Positions 16,714 to 25,087 of a stretch of DNA of 50,521 nt are shown here, in pieces. The DNA is from Ignavibacteriaceae bacterium. Its GTDB lineage: Bacteria; Bacteroidota; Ignavibacteria; Ignavibacteriales; Ignavibacteriaceae. The stretch covers positions 1-50,521 of the forward strand of contig JABDPB010000120.1 in the NCBI GenBank assembly GCA_013042995.1, written 5' to 3'. Position numbers and translations under genes: made by a program. Each line of letters starts with the position of its first letter. Positions within the stretch are counted from its first letter, which is position 1. The notes below the pieces were generated by a model. It had not been told where the DNA came from. It saw only the letters and a program-made list of their open reading frames with translations, and ran no database searches.

Positions 16714-17270
16714 TTGAAAGTGAATTTCCTATCAAAAAAGCATTCTTAATCGTAATTTGCTTCTTTGCAATCCAGGCAAACGGTAACGCACAATTTAGAA
16801 TTTCTATCGGTGGTACGTTAGGTGGCGGATTTTTAAAGGGGAACTCCCCTTCTCTTGGCGCCTTTACAACTTCGCTTTTTGTAGAAACAAATACAGTTAT
16901 TTTTCAGGAAGTATTTCCAAGATTGAGTTTCATCTTTGCAAAAGATTTCAACGCAATAGTTCCGAATGTTAAAAAACCGTACTTCCCTTATGTACGAGGA
17001 ATTTCATTTAAAGGAATTACCTTTCAATATTTTAGTGGAAATTATTTTTTGGAAGAGGGCGTTGGTTTGTTAGCTTTGAATGACAGAACCTTTAGCGATA
17101 CGGATGATTGGAATTTTGGAATCGTTCTTTCCATTAATGGTGGTTTTGATTTAAGAGGTTTTAATCTTGATGGATTTAAACTCGGTGCAGGTGCAGAATA
17201 TGGGATTACATTTACAAACTCATTACCGCAATATTCCTCAGTGCATTTTTTTGTGCACTACACTTTTTAA
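16714..17270 (+). pseudogene. Small exported, probably outer-membrane-barrel protein with an apparent frameshift near its start
   Basis: The open frame ending at 17270 continues upstream of any ATG to about 16710 with no usable start codon. It contains a signal peptide, KKAFLIVICFFAIQANGNAQ, followed by a Gly-rich region (GGTLGGGF) and alternating short strands, ending VHFFVHYTF with a terminal Phe as in outer-membrane barrels. A TTG at 16714 in another frame gives KVNFLS and would join the signal peptide perfectly if the six-A run at 16734-16739 had seven. So either a one-base deletion has inactivated the gene, the read is wrong, or slippage restores the frame. A less likely alternative is an ATT start at 16713. 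About 185 residues when repaired. Function unknown. Confidence 0.6.
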
Positions 17271-17285
17271 CGATTACATCGTGTT

Positions 17286-17435
17286 TTAATATTCTGCCGG
17301 GAATTCTATTACACCAGCTTTATCGTATAACCAGACTTGATCAAGCTCCAAAACCATCAACGCTTCATCGGGCACTTCTATGGGCGGTTCAATATTCCAC
17401 GTGCTGGCATGTACAAACCCAAAACTAGCATAATA
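17286..17435 (-). pseudogene. Possible gene fragment, about 49 codons without start
   Basis: On the minus strand a frame open between two stops reads sensibly: ASFGFVHASTWNIEPP, then VPDEALMVLELDQVW and KAGVIEFPAEY. Its composition is that of real protein, but there is no start codon and no family is recognised. It may be the 3' remnant of a lost gene. The rest of the gap between 17271 and 17507 shows nothing else. Confidence 0.3.
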
Positions 17436-17507
17436 TTAGGATAGCCTAACAAAACTACTGCCATATAGTTAAGCTGCGAAGCTTTCTGTTCGTTTCAGAT
17501 TAAAATG

Positions 17508-19673
17508 TTAGTCACTAAGCTTTCCGTTTATGAGTTCTTTAGCAAGACGATCAACTTGATATAAGTCTTTTATTGCTTCAAGCATTCCATCCGAATGAAC
17601 AGCAACTGACCTGTTCTCTTCAGGCTGGTAAATAAAGTCACCGGGCAGGCTTTTAATGTTCCCATCAAAAGCAACACCGACTATTTCTCCATTTCTGTTT
17701 ATTACTGGACTACCAGAAGCTCCACCGGTTACATCGCAAGTAGAAACAAAATTTAGTGGTGTCGATAAATCAAATTCGGGTGGAGCATTCAACCATTTTT
17801 CATCTACAGTCCAAGGAAATTCGCCTTCAAACGAATAATAGCGATCCAACAACCCATAAAAGGTTGTAAATGATGGAGCCTCTGTACCATTGTACGGAAA
17901 TCCTGTAACAAGACCATCAGATATTCTTAAAGTAAAAGTGGCATCTGGTGGAATTGATGTTCCGTATACTTCAAATAGAAGCCTACCAAGTGTTTGATTA
18001 TGGCCTTCTTCTTCTGTAAGCATTTTATCGAACTTTGCATTCAGTTCTTCAAACTGTTTGTCAGTATTAAATACAAAATAAATAAACGGATCGTCGCTAT
18101 TTAAAATTGCATCTGCTCCTTTATCAACTAATTCTTTAATACTATTTATTGTTATTAGGTCTGAAGATCTAATCATGTAATTCACAGCATCGTATCCTCT
18201 ATTTCCTCCTGTAACTATTTTTACAATTTCATTTTCAGTACCCAGATGAGTGTATAATAAATCAATTTTATTTTTTAATAATTTTTTATCTAATTCAGAG
18301 TTGTAATCTTCTGTAATTAATGATTCCAAATAGTTTTCTAGCTCATAACCAACAAACTGTTCGCTTCTTTCATCTTCAGGTAGTTCCAGCTCATAAGCAA
18401 TTGAGATAAGTTCTTCAGCAACAACAAAGTATTGGGGAGTTGTAATTCCACTTGTAGAAAGTGCAAATCTCACATTTGAGATATTTCGTAGTTCAGCTCT
18501 GAGGCTGTCAATCAACCGCCAGGGATTTCCGAATTTTTCGGTTAACTCATCATTTGATTTAACTGCCATTTTAAATTTTTCTTCAAAATCTTTTTTCTTC
18601 TGCATAAGCACAGGATCACGTAATCCATCTAGCATTCCACTGTACGCTTTTAAAGAATTTTTAAAACCCAACAGCTGATCATTTAAATCAAACTCTCTTT
18701 CAGGATCTTCCTTAATTAAATTTTCATAAGTCTCTATAAATTCCTCAATCAATACTAATGTCCTCGGGTAAGATATATCTCTTGTGTATTCCAATTGCGA
18801 AACAGTACGCAGTCTGTTTGTTGAGCCCGGATTACCTACAACAAAAACTACATCGCCGGGTCTAATCCCATCCTTACTCCAGTTTAAATAGTGCTCTGTT
18901 TTTAGAGGATTACCGTCATCATCATAAACTCTGAAGAATGAACAATCTAAATTATAGCGTGGATAGGTAAAATTATCATAGTCGCCTCCGAAATAGCCTG
19001 CTTGGGACTCGGGTGCAAAAACCAGCCTAACATCCTCGTATCTTCTGTATTTATAAAGTGAGTATTTTCCTCCGCTGTAAAGCGCAGTTACCATTCCGTA
19101 AGTTCCGTCATCTGCTGTATATTTTTCTTCGATCTCTTCAATTTTGTTTATTTCTATCTCAAGTTTTTCCGCATCTGTATCCGCTTGTTCGAGGGCTCCA
19201 TGAATTTCCACTGTTACATCTTTAATTTCCACTAACTGATCAACATATAGACCCGGAACTTGTCTTTCTTCATCCAAACTCCAAGCAGTAAAGCCGGTTT
19301 CGTGTAAATTTTCATCTTCCTTTGAAACATCAGTTACACTCTGCCTTGCACAATGATGATTTGTCATAATTAGTCCATCTTCAGATACAAAAGATGCTGA
19401 GCAGTAATTTGCAAAGCGCAGAGCTGACATTCGAATATGCTCGTACCATTCTTCATTTGGTGTAAAGGAGTAGGTGTTTTCAAAATAATCGGAGGGCGGA
19501 AATTCGAAAGTCCACATTTTCCCGGTATCGAATTTTCCGGCTTTTACCGTATCGAGGTTTATTTCACTTCCACCACTTTGAGAAAAAGCAACAGTGGTTG
19601 AAAATAATAATAGTGCAAAAAATATATTTATTGAACCAATAGAAGCTCTCTTGAATTTGTAAAAGAATTTCAT
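17508..19673 (-). CDS. S46-family dipeptidyl-peptidase (DPP7/DPP11 type)
   Basis: 721 residues with a signal peptide ending near VAFSQ. The chymotrypsin-like S46 triad is visible: His in LIMTNHHCA (His106/107), Asp233 in GGDYDNFTYPRYN, and Ser653 in GGASGSPVIN. The enzyme removes dipeptides from the N terminus of oligopeptides in the periplasm, feeding amino-acid uptake; the family is restricted mostly to Bacteroidota and some Proteobacteria. The residue 18 after the Ser, in VAFDGN, is Gly671. In DPP7 this position is Gly (hydrophobic P1) and in DPP11 it is Arg (acidic P1), so DPP7-like specificity is suggested. A helical insertion between the His and Ser regions is typical. It stands alone. 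Confidence 0.9.
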   Translation of the reverse strand: MKFFYKFKRASIGSINIFFALLLFSTTVAFSQSGGSEINLDTVKAGKFDTGKMWTFEFPPSDYFENTYSFTPNEEWYEHIRMSALRFANYCSASFVSEDGLIMTNHHCARQSVTDVSKEDENLHETGFTAWSLDEERQVPGLYVDQLVEIKDVTVEIHGALEQADTDAEKLEIEINKIEEIEEKYTADDGTYGMVTALYSGGKYSLYKYRRYEDVRLVFAPESQAGYFGGDYDNFTYPRYNLDCSFFRVYDDDGNPLKTEHYLNWSKDGIRPGDVVFVVGNPGSTNRLRTVSQLEYTRDISYPRTLVLIEEFIETYENLIKEDPEREFDLNDQLLGFKNSLKAYSGMLDGLRDPVLMQKKKDFEEKFKMAVKSNDELTEKFGNPWRLIDSLRAELRNISNVRFALSTSGITTPQYFVVAEELISIAYELELPEDERSEQFVGYELENYLESLITEDYNSELDKKLLKNKIDLLYTHLGTENEIVKIVTGGNRGYDAVNYMIRSSDLITINSIKELVDKGADAILNSDDPFIYFVFNTDKQFEELNAKFDKMLTEEEGHNQTLGRLLFEVYGTSIPPDATFTLRISDGLVTGFPYNGTEAPSFTTFYGLLDRYYSFEGEFPWTVDEKWLNAPPEFDLSTPLNFVSTCDVTGGASGSPVINRNGEIVGVAFDGNIKSLPGDFIYQPEENRSVAVHSDGMLEAIKDLYQVDRLAKELINGKLSD

Positions 19674-19921
19674 GGATTTTCCTTTGATGTCTGTAAGAAC
19701 TTATTATAAATTTAATATCAAGTTAAAAATTGTAATTTATTCTGCTAAATATGCAAAGATCAATCATTTATACATAATTGGATTAAAAAGATAAGGGAAG
19801 GTAACATTAGCTTCTATCAAATCAATTCTAATTACGAGTACAGCTTATTAACCACAAGATACATTTCACTAATGGTTTGTGGCAAACCCTCATTCACTTA
19901 AGATTTTTTTCTATACAATTA
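19674..19921. other. Intergenic region with a short perfect hairpin
   Basis: 248 AT-rich bases without a gene. A perfect stem-loop GGTTTG-TGG-CAAACC lies at 19874-19888. On the plus strand a T run follows about 20 bases later, which is too far for a typical intrinsic terminator. No other signal was seen. Confidence 0.4.
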
Positions 19922-20242
19922 CTAAATGTAAGACTCGGGTAAATAGAGAGGTTCTATTTCCCATTCATCCTCTATAGTTCCTATGCAGTGGGAACATTTT
20001 GTTACATTAAAAACAACTTTCTCTTCACTTGCTGCTGCACGAACAAAGTTTAAAATAGTTTTACAGCTCGAACATTGAACAACATGCGATGAAGTTGTTT
20101 TCCTGCTGCAATCAGGACACAAGTAACCCAATTCACCTGGTGATTCTTCCGGATTTACCAGAAATATTGAGTTGCATTTAGAATTGTTGCATTTAGCGAA
20201 GTGCCACTTAACAGTATCAGTATTTTCGATAACGCTCTCCAC
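19922..20242 (-). CDS. Small protein with four cysteine pairs (zinc-ribbon-like), unknown function
   Basis: 106 residues, GTG start. Eight cysteines fall in four pairs: C18/C23 (CNNSKC), C42/C45 (CPDC), C57/C60 (CSSC) and C83/C86 (CSHC), consistent with two zinc ribbons. The order is a WHFAKCNNSKCNSIF ribbon half, then a typical LCPDC knuckle, then a second ribbon enclosing KTILNFVRAA. No DNA-binding or enzymatic domain is apparent and I do not recognise a named family. It may be a small adaptor or regulator. Both sides are non-coding gaps of about 190-250 bases, so it is probably transcribed alone. Confidence 0.65.
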   Translation of the reverse strand: MESVIENTDTVKWHFAKCNNSKCNSIFLVNPEESPGELGYLCPDCSRKTTSSHVVQCSSCKTILNFVRAAASEEKVVFNVTKCSHCIGTIEDEWEIEPLYLPESYI

Positions 20243-20351
20243 AAAAATTATACATCCAATGTAGTAAGTTCAGGACACAAAGTCCACTAAAAAATTATTC
20301 TCTTTAATACTTTCCCCCCTTGTAAATTTCTACACACAGCGGCTAAACATA

Positions 20352-20386
20352 TTGGAATATTTGAGATTAAAAAATCCATATCTTTG
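20352..20386 (+). promoter_or_regulatory. Possible Bacteroidota-type promoter of the phosphohexomutase gene
   Basis: TATCTTTG at 20379-20386 fits the TAnnTTTG -7 element. A TTG at 20352-20354 is 24 bases upstream, slightly longer than the usual 17-23. The start codon follows at 20429. Weak support only. Confidence 0.35.
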
Positions 20387-20428
20387 TACTTGAAAATTTT
20401 ATCCCCAAAAAGAAGAAACGGAGAAAAA

Positions 20429-21775
20429 ATGAGCAAAATTGCAGGATTCAAAGCTTACGATATAAGAGGTAAAGTTCCATCTGAACTGAACAGAGAGCTG
20501 GCTTATAAAATAGGACGAGCATATTCAAAATCAATAAATGCAAAAAAAATAATTGTCGGATGGGATATAAGAAAATCTTCTGCCGAAATTTCACAAGCTC
20601 TAATAAATGGAATAATTGACAACGGCACAAATGTAATTGATATTGGACTTTGTGGGACCGAGATGATCTATTTTTCAACTCCTCACTTTAATGCAGACGG
20701 TGGAATCATGATAACAGCCAGCCACAACCCACCTGAATACAACGGGATGAAATTTGTAAAAAGAGATTCTGTGCCAGTTGGATATGATTCAGGCCTAAAT
20801 GAAATTGAAGAAATGATCGTAAATAATCAGCTTGGCGAAGTGAGCAAAACAAAGGGTTCTATTCAGAAAGAGAATGTGATGAGCAGCTTCATTGAAAATT
20901 TGTCACAGTTTTACGATCCGAATAAAATTGATTTTTTTAAAGTGGTAGTGAATGCAGGCAACGGATGTGCTGGGTTAGCAATAGATGCGCTTGAACAGAA
21001 ACTTCCAATTAAAATGATAAAATTATTTCATAATCCGGATGGTGAATTTCCAAGCGGTGTTCCAAATCCAATGCTGGAAGAAAACAGGAAACCAACTATC
21101 GAAGCAATAAAAAATGAGAATGCTAACCTCGGCGTTGCCTGGGATGGCGATTACGACAGATGCTTCTTTTTTGATGAAAATGGAAATTTTATTGAGGGCT
21201 ACTATATAGTTGGACTGCTGGCGAAATCTATTTTAAAAAAGAATCCTGGAGAGAAAATTGTACACGATCCTCGTTTGGTCTGGAACACTATTGAAATTGT
21301 TAAGCAGAATGGCGGTGAGGCTGAAGTTTCAAAAAGCGGGCATGCTTTTATTAAGCAAAAAATGAGAGAAGTAAATTCTATTTATGGGGGGGAAATGTCT
21401 GCTCATCATTACTTTAGAGATAATGCTTACAGCGATAGTGGAATGATTCCATTCCTATTAATTCTGCAATTGATGTCAGAAGAAAAGAAAACACTTTCGC
21501 AATTAGTTAATGAAATGATTGCTACTTATCCTTGCTCGGGAGAAATAAATTCTGCAATTGAGGATCCTTCGGGAAAAATAAAAAAAATAGAAGAAATATA
21601 TTCTGATGGTAAAATTGATAAACTAGATGGTGTTTCAATCGAATATCCAGACTGGAGATTCAACTTACGTATGAGCAATACAGAACCAATTCTACGGTTG
21701 AATGTGGAAAGTCGCGGTGATGAAAAAATGATGGAAGGAAAAACGGAAGAGCTGCTTAATATAATTCGCAGTTAA
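20429..21775 (+). CDS. Phosphomannomutase/phosphoglucomutase
   Basis: 448 residues of the alpha-D-phosphohexomutase family. The phosphoserine loop is ITASHNPPEYNG with Ser98, the magnesium loop is WDGDYDRC (Asp239, Asp241, Asp243), the sugar-binding loop is IYGGEMSAHHYF, and the phosphate-binding domain is MSNTEPILRLN. The enzyme interconverts hexose 1- and 6-phosphates, supplying GDP-mannose or UDP-glucose precursors. The GEMSAHH form is shared by dual-specificity PMM/PGM (AlgC type). I start at the ATG at 20429, preceded by GGAG; a start at 20384 would add 15 atypical residues. It is monocistronic and converges with the DUF2911 gene. Confidence 0.92.
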   Translation: MSKIAGFKAYDIRGKVPSELNRELAYKIGRAYSKSINAKKIIVGWDIRKSSAEISQALINGIIDNGTNVIDIGLCGTEMIYFSTPHFNADGGIMITASHNPPEYNGMKFVKRDSVPVGYDSGLNEIEEMIVNNQLGEVSKTKGSIQKENVMSSFIENLSQFYDPNKIDFFKVVVNAGNGCAGLAIDALEQKLPIKMIKLFHNPDGEFPSGVPNPMLEENRKPTIEAIKNENANLGVAWDGDYDRCFFFDENGNFIEGYYIVGLLAKSILKKNPGEKIVHDPRLVWNTIEIVKQNGGEAEVSKSGHAFIKQKMREVNSIYGGEMSAHHYFRDNAYSDSGMIPFLLILQLMSEEKKTLSQLVNEMIATYPCSGEINSAIEDPSGKIKKIEEIYSDGKIDKLDGVSIEYPDWRFNLRMSNTEPILRLNVESRGDEKMMEGKTEELLNIIRS

Positions 21776-21779
21776 AATA

Positions 21780-21835
21780 CACACAGGTGTATGGAATTAA
21801 ATAATAACTATAAATCTGAAACATATACCTGTATG
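21780..21835. terminator. Inverted repeat between convergent genes, possible terminator
   Basis: The arms CACACAGGTGTATG (21780-21793) and CATATACCTGTATG (21822-21835) can pair over 14 positions with one mismatch and one G-U, around a 28-base loop. It lies exactly between the stop codons of the phosphohexomutase and DUF2911 genes. On the minus strand a short T-rich stretch follows (TATTTTAA). The loop is long for an intrinsic terminator. Confidence 0.45.
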
Positions 21836-21837
21836 CC

Positions 21838-22404
21838 TTAAATCCCCACCTCAACAGTAAATGGTACTTTTAGCCTTTCCCATTCAAGCCGCACTACAGC
21901 GGTTTTATCTGATGTTTTTGTGAAACTATATGCAAGCCATTCCTCCCAGCTGTCATCATTTTCTTCAGGTTCAACTTCGATTCGCAAAGCATCTTCCGTA
22001 TCGTTGTATTCAAAAGCACCCCACTGGTCTGCTACTTTATTAAAAATTATTATCCAGCTATTTTTTGTTGGGATTGCAAAAAAACTGTAGCTGCCTGATG
22101 TAAGTTTTTTGCCGTTAATTTTTACTTCTTTTTCAAAAGTAAATTTCGTTGCCTCGTTTGCACCTGCACGCCACACAACATTATAAGGTACCAATCCACC
22201 CCATATTGTTCTGCCTTTTACGCCAGGACGGCTGTATTCAATTGTGATATCGGTAAGCCCAACCGTTTGCTCAACTACCGCCTTAGGACTAATTCTAACT
22301 TCTTCACCATTTTGTGCAATAGTTTTAGTAAGCAATCCAATTAACAAAATAAAAGCCAATATAGATAGTGTTAAAATTCTTTTCCCGAAACGACTCATAA
22401 ACAT
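21838..22404 (-). CDS. DUF2911 domain exported protein
   Basis: 188 residues. A signal peptide (hydrophobic ILAFILLIGLLTKTIAQ) is followed by the DUF2911 domain: ISPKAVVEQTVGLTDITIEYSRP, GVKGRTIWGGLVPYNVVWRAG, ANEATKFTF, and KLTSGSYSFFAIPTKN, ending with a beta-rich segment. Proteins of this family are abundant and exported in Bacteroidota; no biochemical function has been assigned. The third residue is also Met, so the start may be a codon or two later. It converges with the phosphohexomutase gene and is separated from the Lon-like gene by 206 bases containing nothing recognisable. Confidence 0.9.
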   Translation of the reverse strand: MFMSRFGKRILTLSILAFILLIGLLTKTIAQNGEEVRISPKAVVEQTVGLTDITIEYSRPGVKGRTIWGGLVPYNVVWRAGANEATKFTFEKEVKINGKKLTSGSYSFFAIPTKNSWIIIFNKVADQWGAFEYNDTEDALRIEVEPEENDDSWEEWLAYSFTKTSDKTAVVRLEWERLKVPFTVEVGI

Positions 22405-22610
22405 TCCTGTAATTATAATTTATTTATTTTCATTCAATTTAAAGAAAGATTCAGAAATTTTTATACCTATTCAACAACTCAAAAATTCTCTTGCTTCGTA
22501 GAATGCATACACTCATTAATTACTTTTGATATTAGCAACAATAATAATTAGATTTTGATTTAAGATTTTACACTGATTTGTTGTAAAACTCCACCCAAAT
22601 TCAAATAAAT

Positions 22611-25079
22611 ATGGATAAAATTATGGCTTACCCAAAAGCATCCAGGCATAAAAAATTAACTCCCGAGGAATTAAGATGGAAATGCGATCCTGCAGTTTTA
22701 GAATTCGACTCTACCTTAGATCTTGAACCCATTGAAGATATAATTGGTCAGGAAAGAGCACTTAAAGCATTACGGCTTGGGGTTGAGCTGAGAGCACCCG
22801 GTTATAATATTTACATCGCAGGACTATCCGGCTCCGGCAAAGCAACTGCTGTTAAAAAAATGTTGGAAAAAATTGGTGCTGAATGCCCGTCGCTTTTTGA
22901 CTATGCTTATGTAAATAATTTTTCAAACCCAGATAAACCAACCTTACTAGTATTTAAAAGTGGGCAGGCAAAGCAGTTTAAAAAAGATCTGCATTCCTGT
23001 ATAGAAATACTTAAAGTAAAAATTCCACAGGTACTTGAAGGTGAATCATATTTGGAAAGAAAGAAAACCATTGTAGCAGAATACTCTCAAAAAGAGCAAA
23101 GTTTAATGAATGATTTTGATGAGAAGATTAAAGAAGAAGGTTTCTCACTCGGGCAGGTGAAAATGGGTGAAATAGCCCGCCCAGATATTCTTCCTTTAGT
23201 TAAAGATAAACCAGTTCCAATTTTCCAACTAAATGAACAAATCGAGCAGGGAAATTTAACGCAGGAAGAAGCACAGGAAATAATTAAAAAATATAACGAT
23301 CATCAACAGGAACTACAGGTTTTATATAAAAAAGGATTAAAGATAAGTCAAGAATTCCAGGAAAAACTTTATGCGCTTGAAAAAGACAGCACTGTTAATG
23401 TTGTAAAAGGTGTACTCGAAAATCTTAAAGAAACATATAATGAGCTTAAAGTACTTTATTATCTGGACCAGATAGAAAAGAATATACTCGATAACATTCA
23501 AATATTTAAAGGGGTAAAACCGCAGGGCGATACAACAAGCGAAGGTTTTACTATTGATTACTTCAAAGAGTACGATGTAAATATCATCCTCGACAACTCA
23601 GAAACAAAAGAGTGCCCGATTGTAATAGAAACATCACCAACTTACACAAATTTGTTCGGTGCAATCGAACGTATCACAGATGGCAGAGGTGGCTCTTACA
23701 GTGATTTTACAAATATAAAAGCAGGCTCTCTTCTGCGAGCAAACGGTGGTTACATTGTGCTGAATGTAATGCATCTATTTGAAGAAGTTGGTGTTTGGAA
23801 AACTTTAAAACGAGTTCTCACTTATAACAAACTTGAGTTTCAGGAATCACCGACTTTGTTTCAACTTTCTTCTATTTCTTTAAACCCAGAACCAATTGAA
23901 ATTAATGTGAAAGTAATTTTAATTGGAAGCCAGCACATTTATTCATTGCTTACCGGCTATGAGTACGACTTCAAAAAAATGTTTAAGGTTAAAGCTGATT
24001 TTGATTATGAAATCAAAAGATCGGATAAGGTTTTAACTGAATACGCACGAGTGATTAAAAAATTAATAAAAGAAGAAGGTTTAAAGGAATTTGATAAATC
24101 AGCGATTGCACACTTACTTGAAATTTCTGCAGTATTTGCCGGTCAAAAAAATAAACTTACTACACGTTTTTCAAAAATCGCTGATCTCACTAGAGAAGCA
24201 AATTTTTGGGCAAACGATGACGGCTTTGACGTTGTAAGTGCTGCTCACGTTGATAAGGCTTATAAGAATGCGGTGAACAGACACGGGATGCTTGAATCAA
24301 AAATATCTGAAATGTATGAAGACGGTACATTTTTAATGGATACGAAAGGTGAAAGAATTGGGCAGGTAAACGGACTCGCTGTGTACGAAGCAGATTTTTA
24401 TGCATTTGGAAGACCGGCCAGGATTACTGCAACCGTTTCACTTGGAAGCGGAAATATTATTAATGTTGAACGTGAAGCTGGTATGAGTGGAAGATATTTA
24501 ACAAAAGGTGTGCTAATTATATCTGGTTACTTTAAAGAAACTTTTGGACAGGATATTCCACTTGCTTTTAATGCTAATCTTGTATTCGAGCAATCTTACG
24601 GAATGGTTGATGGCGACAGCGCTTCTTGCGCAGAAATTTTTGCTCTTCTTTCTACATTAGCGGGACTTCCTCTCAAGCAGGGAATTGCTGTTACCGGCTC
24701 GTTAAATCAAAAAGGAGACGTACAGCCAATTGGCGGTGTTAATGAAAAGATTGAAGGCTTTTATGAAATTTGTAAAGAGCAGGGACTCAATGGAAAACAG
24801 GGTGTAATCATACCTATTCAAAATGTTAAAGAACTTATGTTAAAAGATGAAGTTGTGGAAGCTGTACGTGAAAAACAATTTCATATTTATCCTTTAACGC
24901 GTGTTGAAGAAGGAATAGAAATTCTAACAGGCGTAAAAGCTGGTAAGAAAACAGCAAAAGGATACGAAAAAAAATCTGTGTTCGATCTAGTTGAACAAAA
25001 GCTCAAAGAAATGTACAAGAAATCAAGAGCTTTAAAAGATGATGATACCAAAACCGTAAAACGTAAAAAGAGAAAGTAA
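22611..25079 (+). CDS. Lon-like ATP-dependent protease family protein (AAA_32 / Lon C-terminal domain)
   Basis: 822 residues. After a conserved N terminus (KLTPEELRWKCDP, PIEDIIGQERAL) comes a P-loop IAGLSGSGKA with Lys77, where the usual Ser/Thr after Lys is Ala; degenerate Walker motifs are common in this subfamily. A long helical insertion (about 120-290) is typical. The C-terminal protease domain has the Ser-Lys dyad: Ser670 in VDGDSASCAE and Lys713 in GGVNEKIEGF, 43 residues apart as in E. coli Lon (679/722). It lacks the N-terminal LAN domain and membrane spans, so it is not canonical Lon or archaeal LonB. Substrates are unknown. The Lys-rich tail KRKKRK is unusual. It is followed after nine bases by pyruvate kinase. 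Confidence 0.9.
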   Translation: MDKIMAYPKASRHKKLTPEELRWKCDPAVLEFDSTLDLEPIEDIIGQERALKALRLGVELRAPGYNIYIAGLSGSGKATAVKKMLEKIGAECPSLFDYAYVNNFSNPDKPTLLVFKSGQAKQFKKDLHSCIEILKVKIPQVLEGESYLERKKTIVAEYSQKEQSLMNDFDEKIKEEGFSLGQVKMGEIARPDILPLVKDKPVPIFQLNEQIEQGNLTQEEAQEIIKKYNDHQQELQVLYKKGLKISQEFQEKLYALEKDSTVNVVKGVLENLKETYNELKVLYYLDQIEKNILDNIQIFKGVKPQGDTTSEGFTIDYFKEYDVNIILDNSETKECPIVIETSPTYTNLFGAIERITDGRGGSYSDFTNIKAGSLLRANGGYIVLNVMHLFEEVGVWKTLKRVLTYNKLEFQESPTLFQLSSISLNPEPIEINVKVILIGSQHIYSLLTGYEYDFKKMFKVKADFDYEIKRSDKVLTEYARVIKKLIKEEGLKEFDKSAIAHLLEISAVFAGQKNKLTTRFSKIADLTREANFWANDDGFDVVSAAHVDKAYKNAVNRHGMLESKISEMYEDGTFLMDTKGERIGQVNGLAVYEADFYAFGRPARITATVSLGSGNIINVEREAGMSGRYLTKGVLIISGYFKETFGQDIPLAFNANLVFEQSYGMVDGDSASCAEIFALLSTLAGLPLKQGIAVTGSLNQKGDVQPIGGVNEKIEGFYEICKEQGLNGKQGVIIPIQNVKELMLKDEVVEAVREKQFHIYPLTRVEEGIEILTGVKAGKKTAKGYEKKSVFDLVEQKLKEMYKKSRALKDDDTKTVKRKKRK

Positions 25080-25087
25080 AGCTATAT

